Part shown: positions 32,849 through 43,330 of the stretch, piece by piece
Numbering within the stretch: the stretch's first letter is position 1
How the letters are laid out: each line of letters starts with the position of its first letter
Source: Bombyx mori
Taxonomy: Eukaryota; Arthropoda; Insecta; Lepidoptera; Bombycidae
DNA: 64,000 nt
Assembly: GCF_030269925.1 (NCBI RefSeq)
Contig: NC_085111.1
Location: 4,704,142-4,768,141, forward strand
Direction: 5' to 3'
Program-made: the position numbers and the translations under genes
Notes under the pieces: generated by a model
What the model saw: only the letters and a program-made list of their open reading frames with translations
Databases searched by the model: none
What the model was told of the DNA's origin: nothing

Positions 32849-33192
32849 AATAGGTTAGAAAATAAATAATACACTTTCAGATTTACCGCACGCACACATA
32901 TTTACGAATAACTCAGCAACCAAAACATCAAACAAGTTCATCTAGTGTCAAACAGACAGCGGCAGCTTGACTTTGACATTAAACAATGACCGTAGACTAC
33001 AGAACACTATGGGTTTGATGCTAGCTTGATCAAATTTTCATCATTATTACCTCACTCGAGGACAGTTGAGGAATATTGTAATGGTCGACTAAAAATACCA
33101 AACTCGAGTAAGTTTGGAGGGAATTCTCGAGCATCATCGGATGAGTTAGAGTGGAGGACTATTTTACGAAACGTCTAAAGATACGGGCATTA

Positions 33193-33446
33193 CTCTCGTT
33201 TATTTATTCAGGCGTGTTGGCAATTCTTAAATTTCTTTTTGTTGATGCCACAAAAGGTAGCGTCAAAAACATGTGACACAAATCTGTCAAAGGTTAAATC
33301 TTTGCGTAAACACGACTATACAACATACGTATAAGAAAAACGCAAAAGAAAAAGAAACATATCAAATGTCTTAAGGTGGGCTGGGATCACTTTCTTAAGA
33401 CACTGATAACCGCTTATCTTGATGAGCCATTCGCTTATTTTTCTAA
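33193..33446. other. AT-rich spacer, nothing recognised
   Basis: Between the Harbinger remnant and the next repeat A. Confidence 0.5.
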
Positions 33447-33686
33447 TTTTTATTGCTTAGATGGGTGGGCGAGCTCACGATCCACCTGATGTTAAGTGGT
33501 TACCGGTGGCCCGTAGACATCTACAACGTAAATTCCGCTACCCACCTTGAGACATGAGTTGTCTCACTTTTAACAGTACAACGGCTGCCCCGCCCTTCAA
33601 ACCGAAACGCATTACTGCTTCACGGCAGAAATAGGCAGGGCGGTGGTAACTACCCGTGCGGACTCACAAGACGTTCTACCACCAGT
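33447..33686 (-). repeat. Repeat A copy (minus), full unit
   Basis: From TTTTTATTGCTTAGATGGGT to ACGTTCTACCACCAGTAAAA. Confidence 0.93.
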
Positions 33687-34244
33687 AAAAATGTGAAAAT
33701 ATTGAAAATGCTGTACTAAATATTTATATAGGTCACGACAGCGGTCAGAAGATTTATAACACCAATTTAAATCGAAATCTCAAAATTACACAGAGGCTAA
33801 TGTTTATTCTCACATTATTTATCCTGTATAAAGAATTCCCAGGATTTGTTAAAATTCAAATTAGCCATTCAGTCCACGGTATCATTGTTTATATTTTCGC
33901 AAGACACAAATGTTACTTTTAATTGTGACTATTTAATATAACGCACGCGTATTATGTAGTAGTTTTAACATTGGTGAAGATTATGTTTTTTTTAAATTAA
34001 ACTTAAGATTTCATTATCTAGTATAACTGGAACACAGTATGTGCAGCGTATTACGATGCAGCACGGATCAAGGAGTGGCAGCGAAATGCTTTGGAACCCT
34101 CGAAGTGCACAAGACGTAATGGCAGGGACTTCGTTCCCACCCGAAATAATGAATGGGTCGTGGCTGCTGTTCATGATTTAAGTCCACATTATCACTACAT
34201 CTCCATCGCAGTCTCCTCAGGCCAACAGTTTCTCTCCCTACACC
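33687..34244. other. AT-rich DNA, nothing recognised
   Basis: 34030-34200 has mixed composition without motifs. Confidence 0.5.
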
Positions 34245-34470
34245 CTTTTTTTTTTTCAGGCCGGGGGCCGAACCTCCTACGAGGTCCCCGCGCCTAGGGG
34301 GCGTGCGGGGTATGTGAGACTCAACGATCTGCAGGTGTTGAGAGCAGATCGCGGGCCCAAGGATTTTAGGTCCCACCCACTAAACGACTCCCCTGCACTC
34401 TTACACCCGACGTCCGATCTCCGTCCGGGGTCAGAACCCGTTCAGAGTAGGGGGGTTCCCGCGGTCAACA
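34245..34470 (-). repeat. Repeat B, copy 1 (GC-rich retroposon end)
   Basis: Poly-T, then GGGGGCCGAACCTCCTACGA and GGTCCCCGCGC, GGGGTATGTGAGACTC, GATCGCGGGCCCAAGGATTT, GACTCCCCTGCACTCTTACA. It shares this order with the copy at 44889. The left poly-T means a minus-strand retroposed 3' end, probably a LINE 3' UTR of a family not otherwise present. Confidence 0.75.
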
Positions 34471-35907
34471 CTACAACCAGACACGCGGCGCCACCCCGAG
34501 GACGCCCGACCGACGGGTCGTCGAGGCGATAGTAAAACAACTCTTGCTATTACTGAGTAGAAATACCGCAGAAATAATATTTGTATTTGACATTCAATTG
34601 AGACTTAAATCCATATTAACTTTTTCAGCACGACAAAAACGTGCCATAAAAAGGTTACTCGCTCCAATTTTGTTCAAAAGCGTAACTGTGACAAATATCA
34701 AAGGTAAACACTGTTTATGGTTTGGATTTTAAGCAAAAAATCTACAACAAAAACAAACCGATTGGAAACCGTCACGACCAATACAAAAACGTATGGAAAT
34801 AAAAGTGTATAATAAAGTCCGCGAGCGAATGGGAAAAAACGCATTAAAATGTCTCGTGTCTATTGCATAGAAGTTATGTAAAAAAAGCTAATTTTCGAAG
34901 TTAATATTAATGACAAATCCCTTACGCGTGTGCTCAATATAGAAAGCAGATAAGCTCCAATTAATTTATAATCCTATTAATTCTTGTTCAATGCCAGCTT
35001 AGTGCTAATGCATCTAGACAAAGATATTTTAGAGATATTATTAATTTTAAAAGATTTAATATAATTAAATTTAAATGAAAAAGAAAACGATTTAAAACCC
35101 AGCCCTGATGCGTCAATGTGTTAGTGTTTTCAACTTATATAGTACTTATATAGTGGATGAAACAAATTACCAGAGAAAATTCAGTATTAGATGACGATGT
35201 ACGGAATCTGCAGTAATATTCCAGTACCGTTAATCAAGATGACATGAAATATCAAACACTTTTAAATAATATAAGCGTAACTGCAATCAAATGTAAGAGA
35301 TAGAAGACAAAATCTTAATAATCACAAATAACACTTCAGCAAGTTCATTTTCATTACCCATTTATCATTATTATTATTCAGTATGATATATACCTTAGAT
35401 ATCCTGTTTGTATATTATGACCTTTATGCTGGTGCAATATGGCTACGAACTGTGGGAACACCGTCAATTGCTCTAATTATACATGGACAATTGAAACTGG
35501 TTATGCACCATTATTTTATTTATTTATGCACCATTATATCGAGAGCCGCCCCGCCCACCAAATCTATATGAATGTTAGTATTTCGTTGTCTCAATAATAA
35601 GTTTCTAATTATTTCAGTTTATTTACGTTCAAACCTTAAATGTATTAAAATTTTGATTGAAGTTTTAATTAAGTCTCGCACACTACTGAAGAGAAAATAT
35701 TAAGACATAAAAAGCGTACTGTAAATTATTTACAATAAGTATTTCAAGTCGCGTCAGATCATAGTCAATTCTGCAACAGACATAGTGATTTTCTACTAAA
35801 TATTTTTAAGGATGTCGCTTCTCCATACAATCCCAGTAGTTATAAATGAATTAAGATAATTTACAAACAAATCTATTTATTTTCACGAAAATCACCAGCA
35901 ACCACAC
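34471..35907. other. AT-rich DNA, no gene seen
   Basis: The GC-rich flank to about 34530 may belong to repeat B. Confidence 0.5.
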
Positions 35908-36155
35908 TTTTTTATGCCTTAGGTAGGTGGATGAGCTCATGGCCCACCTGGTGCTAAGTGGCTACCGAAGCTCATAAACATCTACAACGTAAATGCCCCC
36001 ACCCAACTTGAGATATGAGGTCTAAGGTCTCAGTTTTAACAGTACAAAGGCTGTTACACCTTTCAAACCGAAACGCATAACTGCTTCACAGCAGAAATAG
36101 GCAAGGTGGGTGGTACACCTACCTGTGCGGACTCACAAGAGGTCCTACCACCAGT
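35908..36155 (-). repeat. Repeat A copy (minus), diverged
   Basis: From TTTTTTATGCCTTAGGTAGG to AGGTCCTACCACCAGTA. Confidence 0.9.
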
Positions 36156-36687
36156 AAACCTACAACCACCAAGAAATCCTTCACTAAGAACACAGGGTGA
36201 AAGCAAACAGGACCAGTATAACCTGATATTTTTGCCACAATGAGTCTCAACTACGTTAAAGGTCAACTTATTATAGTCGTTAAAGGACTGTCCGGCGTAG
36301 GAATAATACCTTGGCATTTAAACAATCGATCCACAATATAGGTAGTTACATTTGATTGATAAACGGTCATGGATAATAAAACTACGTCCTTGTCTAAATT
36401 AATGTTGTAACTGTCTAATTGAAGCAATCACACCTTGGCTCTTATAACGGATGCCGATTGCATTATGCGCGTGTTTTAAATGCAAATAAAGTACTTCCTA
36501 TAACAAGTAATTTGACGGGCCACCGAGGTCTTGACCGATTCGATATGAAATACCACTAATTGGTATTTCTATAGGGCATTGTTCCGCGTCAATTTTTTGA
36601 TAACAAGACCAACCCGGATGCAACGCTCAGCGCAATGAAGTCCGTTTTCTCTTGAAACATTTTTTGTTATTGCCTTTTAATATAATA
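36156..36687. other. AT-rich DNA, nothing recognised
   Basis: No motif-bearing frame and no recognised repeat. Confidence 0.5.
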
Positions 36688-37103
36688 CTAGAGGTCCCGC
36701 AGTAGTCGAAATTCGACTATAATTAATTGGAATTGTAAGTTTGTACACTATTATGATTGTAATTTATACTTCTATAATCACAAATTTCGCCAAGACTACA
36801 CTATAAAAAATATTAACAAAGACATACAATATAAAAATTTTATGTATTCTCAATTTGACAACAGACGTCAAGAACAAAAGTTTGACAATAAATAGTAAGC
36901 ATGCGTGTGTGCGTCAAATACATGGTATGTAGTGTGTGTAATGTTTTCTTTATTGTTTTAATGTATCTTTTATGCATTATTTAAAAAAATATTAGCATTG
37001 TGCACTTCTTCTCTATATATTTTATAAATTTTATACTTCTCCGTCCGCGCAATTTTCGTAAAAAGGGATACAAAGTTTTTGCTTCACGTATTAATAATAT
37101 AAT
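36688..37103 (-). mobile_element. Non-autonomous Helitron, family H1, copy 2
   Basis: Complement of the 22772 copy: CTAG, then GGTCCCGC, the hairpin TAGTCGAAATTCGACTA, and at the far end CTTCACGTATTAATAATATA. Collinear over its length. The last few 5' bases are changed, so the right boundary is approximate. Confidence 0.85.
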
Positions 37104-37239
37104 ATAAGGTTTATAGAGTTGATCTACGTTGTTGTTCCTAAATGGTTTCAGGCTACCGAATAGGTGCGACGCATCCAAATTGTTCAACTCAAATTAGTAA
37201 AACTCAATAACGATATTTAAATTAGTCTTTTCATTTACT

Positions 37240-37330
37240 GCTTGAAGAGATAGATGATCAAGATCCGCCTGGCTTTAATGGGTTACCGGAGCCTATAGAC
37301 ATCAAGAACGTAATTGCCACCACACACCTA
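37240..37330 (-). repeat. Repeat A 3' fragment (minus)
   Basis: GATCCGCCTGGCTTTAATGG, then GGAGCCTATAGACATC and GAACGTAATTGCCACC. An old fragment directly left of the composite SINE. Confidence 0.65.
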
Positions 37331-37332
37331 TT

Positions 37333-37764
37333 CGTCGTGGCCTAAAGGATAAGACGTTCAGTGTATTCGTATCTAACGATGCGCCGGTGTTCGAATCCCG
37401 CAGGCGGATACCAATTTTTCTAATGAAATACGTACTTAACAAATGTTCTTGATTGACTTCCACGGTGAAGGAATAACGTCGTGTAATAAAAATCAAACCC
37501 ACAAAATGATAATTTGCATAATTACTGGTGGTAGTCTTGTGAGTCCGCACGGGTAGGTGCCACCACCCTACCTATTTCTGCCATAAAGCAGTAATGCGTT
37601 TCGGTTTGAACGGTGGGGCAGCCGTTGTAACTATACTGAGACCTTAGAACTCATATCTAAATGACGGTAGCGGCATTTACGTTGTAGGTGTCTATGGGCT
37701 CCAGTAACCACTTAACTCCAGGTGGGCTGTGAGCTCGTCCACCCATCTAAGCAATAAAAAATTA
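37333..37764 (+). repeat. Composite tRNA-headed SINE, copy 2 (complete)
   Basis: Head with A box TGGCCTAAAGG (37338-37348) and B box GTTCGAATCC (37389-37398), 40 bases apart, as in pol III internal promoters. The core follows (ACCAATTTTTCTAATGAAAT, then GACTTCCACGGTGAAGGAAT), then repeat A from 37524 to its A-rich tail. About 430 bases in all. The tRNA part is not a functional tRNA, because the acceptor and anticodon arms do not fold. Confidence 0.85.
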
Positions 37765-37765
37765 A

Positions 37766-38110
37766 AACCTGAGTTCTAGGGTCACAATTTTTACAGTACA
37801 ATGGCTACGTCACCTTTCAAGCCGAAGCGTATTCCTGCTTCAGGGTAGAAATAGGCAGGATGATGGCACCCACCTAAAGGCTGACAAGGCGCTCTACCAC
37901 CTACCCCATTAGACAAATTATATTTTTTGCAAGTTTCATCTTTATTACACGATGTTATTTCTACAACGTGGAAGTTACTTGTGAAGATGAATTAAATGCG
38001 TATTTTATTAGAAAAAATGGTACATGTCTGCGAGATTCGAACATCATCACAGTCGCATTGATCGAAATACGATACGATACGAGTTTTTTGTCTAATCACC
38101 GCCCACCGCT
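37766..38110 (-). repeat. Composite tRNA-headed SINE, copy 3 (degenerate)
   Basis: Complement: repeat A portion 37766-37905, core (GTATTTTATTAGAAAAAATG) and an eroded B box near 38031-38041. It lies tail-to-tail with copy 2. Confidence 0.7.
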
Positions 38111-38409
38111 TGCCCAAAGGTCGCTTTCGACGTCACTTCGTAATAGCTATATGCTTTTAAATCAATAATGACCGCTGTAAAGCTCGGCCAATTTAAATAA
38201 ACTACTAACGTTTACGATTTGAAACCTAATGGGGCGACTATCTAGATTTGGACGTTTGATAACTGCCCGCCTGCGTTCTTTCAAGGTCTGCCACTCTCCT
38301 TTACAGGCATGCGGATTTACAAAGTGTCTCATAACTAACATAATGGAACCTACATTTATATCCGCTAGTTCGTATTTTAAAGAATTAAGAAAATAATTTC
38401 TTCTTTACT
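38111..38409. other. Mixed-composition DNA, nothing recognised
   Basis: No motif. Confidence 0.4.
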
Positions 38410-38800
38410 TTCAAAAGTTTAACGAACATACGGGCCACCTGATGGTGAGTGGTTACCGTCACTCATGGACGTCAGCAATGCCACGGACTAAAACAGGGAT
38501 AGGGGTTTAAGCTTTCCACAGAAGAAAATCGCCGGATCCCCACCCACGCGGCATGTAGGGTATGTGGGAGTTGAACCTCAATAAAAACTCCTGCCGCTCA
38601 CAGCCGGCGCCCTACCCCAGACCGGACCGGAGCCCAGTCGGGGCTATTGAGACGGCGGGACAGGATTGACGCAGAGCATATTACATCCATCCCGCCGTCC
38701 CCCAGGCGCCGGACCGGTGGCCGTCGGCGACACGACCACCGCTTCCCTCGATCGACGAGCCGCCTTGATGGCGCCGCACTACCCCTTCCCAGGGGGTTTA
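38410..38800 (-). repeat. Repeat C copy with long GC-rich extension
   Basis: It starts with the repeat C text (GGGCCACCTGATGGTGAGTG, GTTACCGTCACTCATGGACG, TCAGCAATGCCA). It continues with GC-rich sequence (GCCGGATCCCCACCCACGCG, GGTATGTGGGAGTTGAACCT, then CCGGCGCCCTACCCCAGACC) to about 38800. Probably the 3' part of a minus-strand LINE reaching further into its 3' UTR than the other copies. Confidence 0.6.
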
Positions 38801-39044
38801 AGCTTACAACATGTTTAAACAAACGTTTTACTAAAACATGAATGTTTTACCTCATAGCTCTTTTATCGTCTGAGCCCCAGTAGGTGCCCTTGAAATTCGT
38901 ATGCTTTAAGAGGTATCTATAAAATGACATAATATCTAAAATGTCATTGTGTAAGATAGGTCTGCAAAATGTAGCAGCCTAAACAATCAAACTGTCATAT
39001 ATTCAAAAATGATAATCGGTCTTATTCCAACTAACCAAAAAAAA
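38801..39044. other. AT-rich spacer, nothing recognised
   Basis: No motif. Confidence 0.5.
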
Positions 39045-39300
39045 TTTTTTATTTCTTGCATAGATTCGTGTACGAGCTCACAGCTCACCTGATTTTAAGT
39101 GGTTACCGGAGCCCTTAGACATCTACAACGTAAATACCGCCGTAACGTAAATATGACACCGTCATGAGTTCTAAGGTTTCAGTACAGTTACAATCAAATA
39201 GCTGCCCCACCATTCAAACCGAAACGCATTGCTGCTTCACGGCAGAAATAGACAGGGTGGTACCTACCCGTGCAAATTCATAAGAGATCCTACCACCGGT
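39045..39300 (-). repeat. Repeat A copy (minus) with internal duplication
   Basis: A full unit, in which the CGTAACGTAAAT segment near 39125-39155 is duplicated. Confidence 0.88.
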
Positions 39301-39814
39301 AATTACGCAAATTATAATTCTGATGATTTTTTTGTTGTTGTTTTGGAATGGTATTCCCACCTTATTTATATATTCCGTGGTATTCCCTAAACCAAAATTA
39401 GAACTTAAACAGATAACAACAATAAAATAACACGGTTCACACAAACCAAAGTTAATATCCAAGACGCAAAAAATACAAAGCGGACACGCGAACGAATAAG
39501 GTGACGAATTAGCGACATATCCTCGCGCGGTTATGACATGGAAAATGTTCATTATACCATTACGAAAGACTGACAAACTGACATACCGTCTTGTGTACCA
39601 TGTACACGCCAAATATAGAAGTGTATCAGAATGCTCCAGATCGCATTTTTCATATAGATTAAAATAATCAATCGATAGCTATGTACTTAACTGAATTTAT
39701 TCCTATACGTGAATATGGTTGTGAGTATCAGAAAACATAAATTTACATTTTGTATTTGTTATACCAGAAAACCACAAGGCTGTCCGCTATCTGCACTTTA
39801 TCTGAACTTTTTTT
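39301..39814. other. AT-rich DNA, nothing recognised
   Basis: No motif-bearing frame and no recognised repeat. Confidence 0.5.
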
Positions 39815-40066
39815 ACTGGTGGTAGGACCTCTTGTGAGTCCGCGCGGGTAGGTACCACCACTCTGCCTATTTCTGCCGTGAAGCAGTATTGCGTTTCGGT
39901 TTGAAAGGTGGGGCAGCCGTTGTAACTATACTTGGGACCTTAGAACTTATATCTCAAGGTGGGTGGCGCATTTACATTGTTGATGTCTATGGGCTCCAGT
40001 AACCACTTAACACCAGGTGGGCTATGCGCTCGTCCACCCTCCTAAGCAATAATAAAAATAAAAAAA
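39815..40066 (+). repeat. Repeat A copy (plus), full unit
   Basis: From ACTGGTGGTAGGACCTCTTG to AATAATAAAAATAAAAAAA. Well preserved. Confidence 0.94.
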
Positions 40067-40290
40067 TCCACCGTATCCTCACGTCTTTCGGGCACATCGC
40101 TCGTAGAGACCCCGATAACTTAGAGAAACTGATGGTAGTTTGGTCAGGTCGATGGGAGAAGATCACGCGGACGCTCACCTACCCCCTGGTCAGATCTAGT
40201 AAAGACGCTCACTGGCCTGCCAATAATCGATGCTATCCTTATAGCCATCAAAGACAGAAAGATGTCCCCACGTCCCCCCAAGTATAGTGC
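40067..40290 (+). pseudogene. LINE reverse transcriptase C-terminal scrap
   Basis: The frame reads IHRILTSFGHIARRDPDNLE and KLMVVWSGRWEKITRTLTYP. Many insect LINE polyproteins end with RxLxFFGHIxRxxxDNLEKLxVxGxVEGxRxRGR, so the first half is clear and a frameshift garbles the second. The scrap continues to a stop at 40285-40287. It is from a different lineage than the element at 48.6 kb, and all upstream domains are missing. Confidence 0.75.
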
Positions 40291-41339
40291 GTCGAGTGAT
40301 CAAAATTTCAAACTAGACACGGCCTTCAGCAATGAAGAGACCGACTCAGTAGAAGAAGAAAAACACCAGAAATATTTGAATCTCCTTCAAAAAACAGAAA
40401 ACTATAATTCGTTCTAATTGATCGATAATTCGATAAACCCGAAATATTACTTTAATCAAAATATCGTTGGGATCAATAAGTCATAACTGTTCATATTATT
40501 TTTTTGTTAATACATGTCACACGAGAGACATAAATTATGATATCTATGATTTCTATACTTAATGTTATCGTTTTAAAAGGATTATAGATAGTATGTGCTT
40601 ATAAAAGATTTGTACATAATTGTGTACACAAACTGAAAATATTCCATCGGTATAAGGTTAATGTTGTGTGAGTAATGAATGTAATTATTGGACAAGGAAA
40701 TTTACGCCCTATTGCTAACTAATAATTAGGTAGGTAATGCACTCACTCCTGGGCTTCCCACAGTGACGTCAACAGCAGCATTTACAACTTTCGTTTCAAT
40801 TTCGAGGATTTTAAATTATGGAACATCTGTTTTTATCTTTCATTGCCAATAACGAATAGACTCATGCGTAAGTGATCGTAAAAAAGAGAGGCTTGTGGAG
40901 CTAAAAAGTTTGCACTAACTACTAATGAATTTTGCCATGTTGCCTAAAAAAGCTAGTGCTTTTCACAAGTATTTCTAGTATTAAATTAGTATTGTTGTTC
41001 TTGAAATATATGGAATGGCCTAACAAAAAGAAATTATTTTGATCAAGCAGTAAGGTCAATCGATTTTCATGATAACTTTTTTAATTGAAAGGTGCTGCTA
41101 TTTATCAAGATTTAACCAGTGGTTTTTGAATGCTTAATAATACATGTTTAATTGAATTCGGCTACAAAAATGATTTTCTCATTTTATTTGATTAAAATTG
41201 GTTTTCTTTTTTTTTTAACGTCGTAATAGTATCATATCTATTGAACGACTGGTCCATAGAACGCCTCGTTGTACAGGTAAATATAAAGAAACCTTTAATA
41301 ACAACCTTAATTTATATTTAGGTACATACTATTCATTTA
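40291..41339. other. AT-rich DNA, nothing recognised
   Basis: No motif-bearing frame and no recognised repeat. Confidence 0.5.
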
Positions 41340-41830
41340 ATTTTTTCTTTGCATTTGACATCGGCTAAGATTGTTTTGCTTTCGCATAGGCCTCCCCCAA
41401 ATCCTGCCATAAGTTCCGGTCGTGGCATTTCCTCTTCCACGTAGAGCCTGCAACGGCCTTTATGTCGTCTACCCACCTTTGGAACGGTCGTCTTTTTAAT
41501 CTTTTCCCCTCTCGAGAGTACCATTCAGTTACTAATTTAGCCCATTTTTCTGTTTTGCTTCTTATTAAATGACCTATACATTTCCGCTTTAAGCTTTTTA
41601 ATTATGTATGATACAGCCGTTATTTTTGTTTTCATACGGATATCTTTTAATTTTATTTTATATAAATCCTTTCTTTTAGCATTTAACATGCTTCTCATCT
41701 ATCATACTATGTTGGCATGTCTGCAGTTTTTTGATGTTCTTCTGAGTTAAAGCTCTGGTCTGACACCCATACGTCATAGTCGGAAGTATATTTTTATTAA
41801 ACACTTTGCTTTTGAGTGGTAGTGGAGTAG
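41340..41830 (-). pseudogene. LINE reverse transcriptase C-terminal scrap (minus)
   Basis: On the minus strand an open frame of about 75 codons ends at TAG (41369-41367) and reads KRKCIGHLIRSKTEKWAKLV, then RRPFQRWVDDIKAVAGSTWK and RNLWQDLGEAYAKAKQS. Further upstream YGCQTRALTQKNIKKLQTCQ is seen in another frame. This is the C-terminal region of an RTE/CR1-type LINE RT (the RWVDDI...W...A block is characteristic). The catalytic domain is absent. A frameshift lies between the two parts. Confidence 0.8.
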
Positions 41831-42029
41831 ACCCGTTTTTTTTTTTTGTTATTGCTTTAAGAGACCTGTATCGCTTCCAAGCTACAGTCGCTGTGTTTTG
41901 AATTTGTTTAGAAACAGGGAAACTTTAGTTGTACAGGGAAGGGTAGATAATACAGGATCCCGCGGATGGTAACCAATGCGGTAAACCGACCAAATTAAAA
42001 CTACCGTTGCTGTTACTCTAAATGAGTGC
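41831..42029. other. Mixed spacer with poly-T near 41838
   Basis: It could be the tail of a retroposed sequence. Unassigned. Confidence 0.4.
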
Positions 42030-42033
42030 AGTA

Positions 42034-42133
42034 GAATGGCCTCGAGCAGGGAGAGATGGCGGGACATCGTGAGACGCATCAAGTCTTCCCCCTCCAACAC
42101 TACATGGCGATCACGACCACTCTGTCGAGAGTG
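42034..42133 (+). pseudogene. Short LINE RT-tail scrap
   Basis: The frame MASSRERWRDIVRRIKSSPS ends at a TGA. A basic RxRWRxIVRR tail is common at the C terminus of LINE polyproteins. Only about 32 codons survive, so family assignment is not possible. Confidence 0.55.
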
Positions 42134-42265
42134 ACACTATTGTTAAATGGTTACGGAACTCATAGGCATTTACAATGTAAATGCCGCCAGCTATCTTGAG
42201 GATTTGAGTTCCTGGCGGGGTGGTGGTACGTCCCCATGCGGACTCATAAGACGTCCTACAACCAC
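42134..42265 (-). repeat. Repeat A copy (minus), internally deleted
   Basis: GTTAAATGGTTACGGAACTC, then TTTACAATGTAAATGCCGCC, jumping to GGCGGGGTGGTGGTACG and the 5' end GACGTCCTACAACCACC. Confidence 0.8.
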
Positions 42266-42689
42266 CAAATCTAATAATTTTTAATTTATTCCACCTTTGA
42301 CATATTTAGAACGGCACAGCTGAATCGAGGCTCAGACCACATACGCAACAATTCACATCCGCACCAACGAAATCTAACTATTACACTCGCGGAAATGCTG
42401 AACACAAAATAATGTGATATTAAAAAAATAATGATGAATTATTAAACAATTAACGAGACTTAAAATAGGAAACAAAACAATACCGCGATTGTAAGTTACG
42501 GCGCCCAAAATTCACACAAAAGCGTACAGTGGACCGTTACAGTCTCACCCGTTTGAACAAAAGTTTTACGTAACCGCTCGTAAAAATTAAGGTTACCAAT
42601 AACAGATAATATTGCGATATATTTTAAAAGCGTAGATGGGGGAGACGAGCTCATGACCTATCCAATATCATCGGGTTTTTTTTATGATT
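42266..42689. other. AT-rich DNA, nothing recognised
   Basis: A short repeat A-like scrap (GGGAGACGAGCTCATGACC) lies near 42637-42655. Confidence 0.5.
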
Positions 42690-42815
42690 GAAGGTTACTG
42701 GTGGCCCGGAGGCCTTTCCAGTTTCACCAGGACAGGTGGACGAGCAAAGGCTCAGCCAATCCAAGGCTTAACCAGTCAAAGGCTCAGCCAATCATCGTGC
42801 TCGGGAGTCCACGTG
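42690..42815 (-). repeat. LINE 3' tail (minus), head-to-head with a plus copy
   Basis: Complement of the LINE terminal segment (ACTGGTGGCCCGGAGGCCTT, then CCAGTTTCACCAGGACAGGT, CGAGCAAAGGCTCAGCC). The last phrase is repeated in tandem (AAGGCTCAGCCAATC twice, plus an intermediate variant). Confidence 0.8.
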
Positions 42816-42825
42816 TCAAATAAAA

Positions 42826-43095
42826 CCCACCATCGATCAAGTTCCGGTTACCGTCCTCGTCGAACCCGTCGCTTGAGACGAAGGGCTCGACGAGCGAATT
42901 AACCCATAGACACAGCCCACTGAGTTTCTCGCCGGATCTTCTCAGTGGGTCGCGTTTCCGATCCGGTGGTAGATTCTGCGAAGCACTGCTCTTGCTAGGG
43001 TCAGTGTTAGCAACACTCCGGTTTGAGCCCCGTGAGCTCACCTACACGCTAGGGTGAAGCTGAAATAGCCACTGAAGGCTATCAGTATAGGTAGG
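42826..43095 (+). mobile_element. LINE 3' end, subfamily 2 (plus)
   Basis: The end of the ORF2 frame (CCGTCCTCGTCGAACCC ... GACGAGCGAATTAA) is followed by the 3' UTR (GAGTTTCTCGCCGGATCTTC, TCGCGTTTCCGATCCGGTGG, TTGAGCCCCGTGAGCTCACC, AAGCTGAAATAGCC) and a GGAAAAAAAA end. It is diverged from the 48.6 kb element in the last 150 bases, and so from a related subfamily. 54155-54475 belongs to the same subfamily. Confidence 0.82.
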
Positions 43096-43188
43096 AAAAA
43101 AAACAATCAAGAGACATGTCAAACAGTTGGTTGCTTATGCGACAGAAATACACAGAAAGATGCCGTGGTAGCAAAGTGTGATGTAAAA

Positions 43189-43330
43189 CTAAAACCCCTG
43201 ACGGTGGTTTTTTGCTATCCCGTCATCAGAGTCAGAGATAAAATTAACAGTGGCCACGACAAGAGAGTCATCGTGCCGTGCTACTTTCTCAAAGAATATC
43301 TGTAAATATATCACATCTTGTTCAATATGT
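43189..43330 (-). pseudogene. LINE ORF2 C-terminal scrap (minus)
   Basis: The minus frame reads FFEKVARHDDSLVVATVNFI, then DSDDGIAKNHRQ. The complete element has YFDKAMRHDNRLIVAAADYS at the corresponding place. Diverged relative of the same clade, with about 40 codons remaining. Confidence 0.72.

Larger units (their letters stand above)
28157..33189. mobile_element. PIF/Harbinger-type DNA transposon remnant, split by a gypsy element
   Basis: The left end runs CACCCGTATCTTTAGTCGTT. The complement of the right end runs TGCCCGTATCTTTAGACGTT (18 of 20 identical). Both ends abut TTA (28154-28156 and 33190-33192), the 3-base target duplication of this superfamily. Similarity (GAGA) continues just outside, so the true ends may lie a few bases further out. 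Inside is a fragment of the Harbinger nuclease domain. Without the gypsy insertion the element would be about 890 bases, too short for a full transposase plus the DNA-binding partner protein, so it is a deleted, non-autonomous relic. Confidence 0.7.

Noticed and set aside
37333..37410. A functional tRNA gene
   Set aside because: A and B boxes are present, but the acceptor and anticodon stems do not pair and the unit continues into a SINE core.
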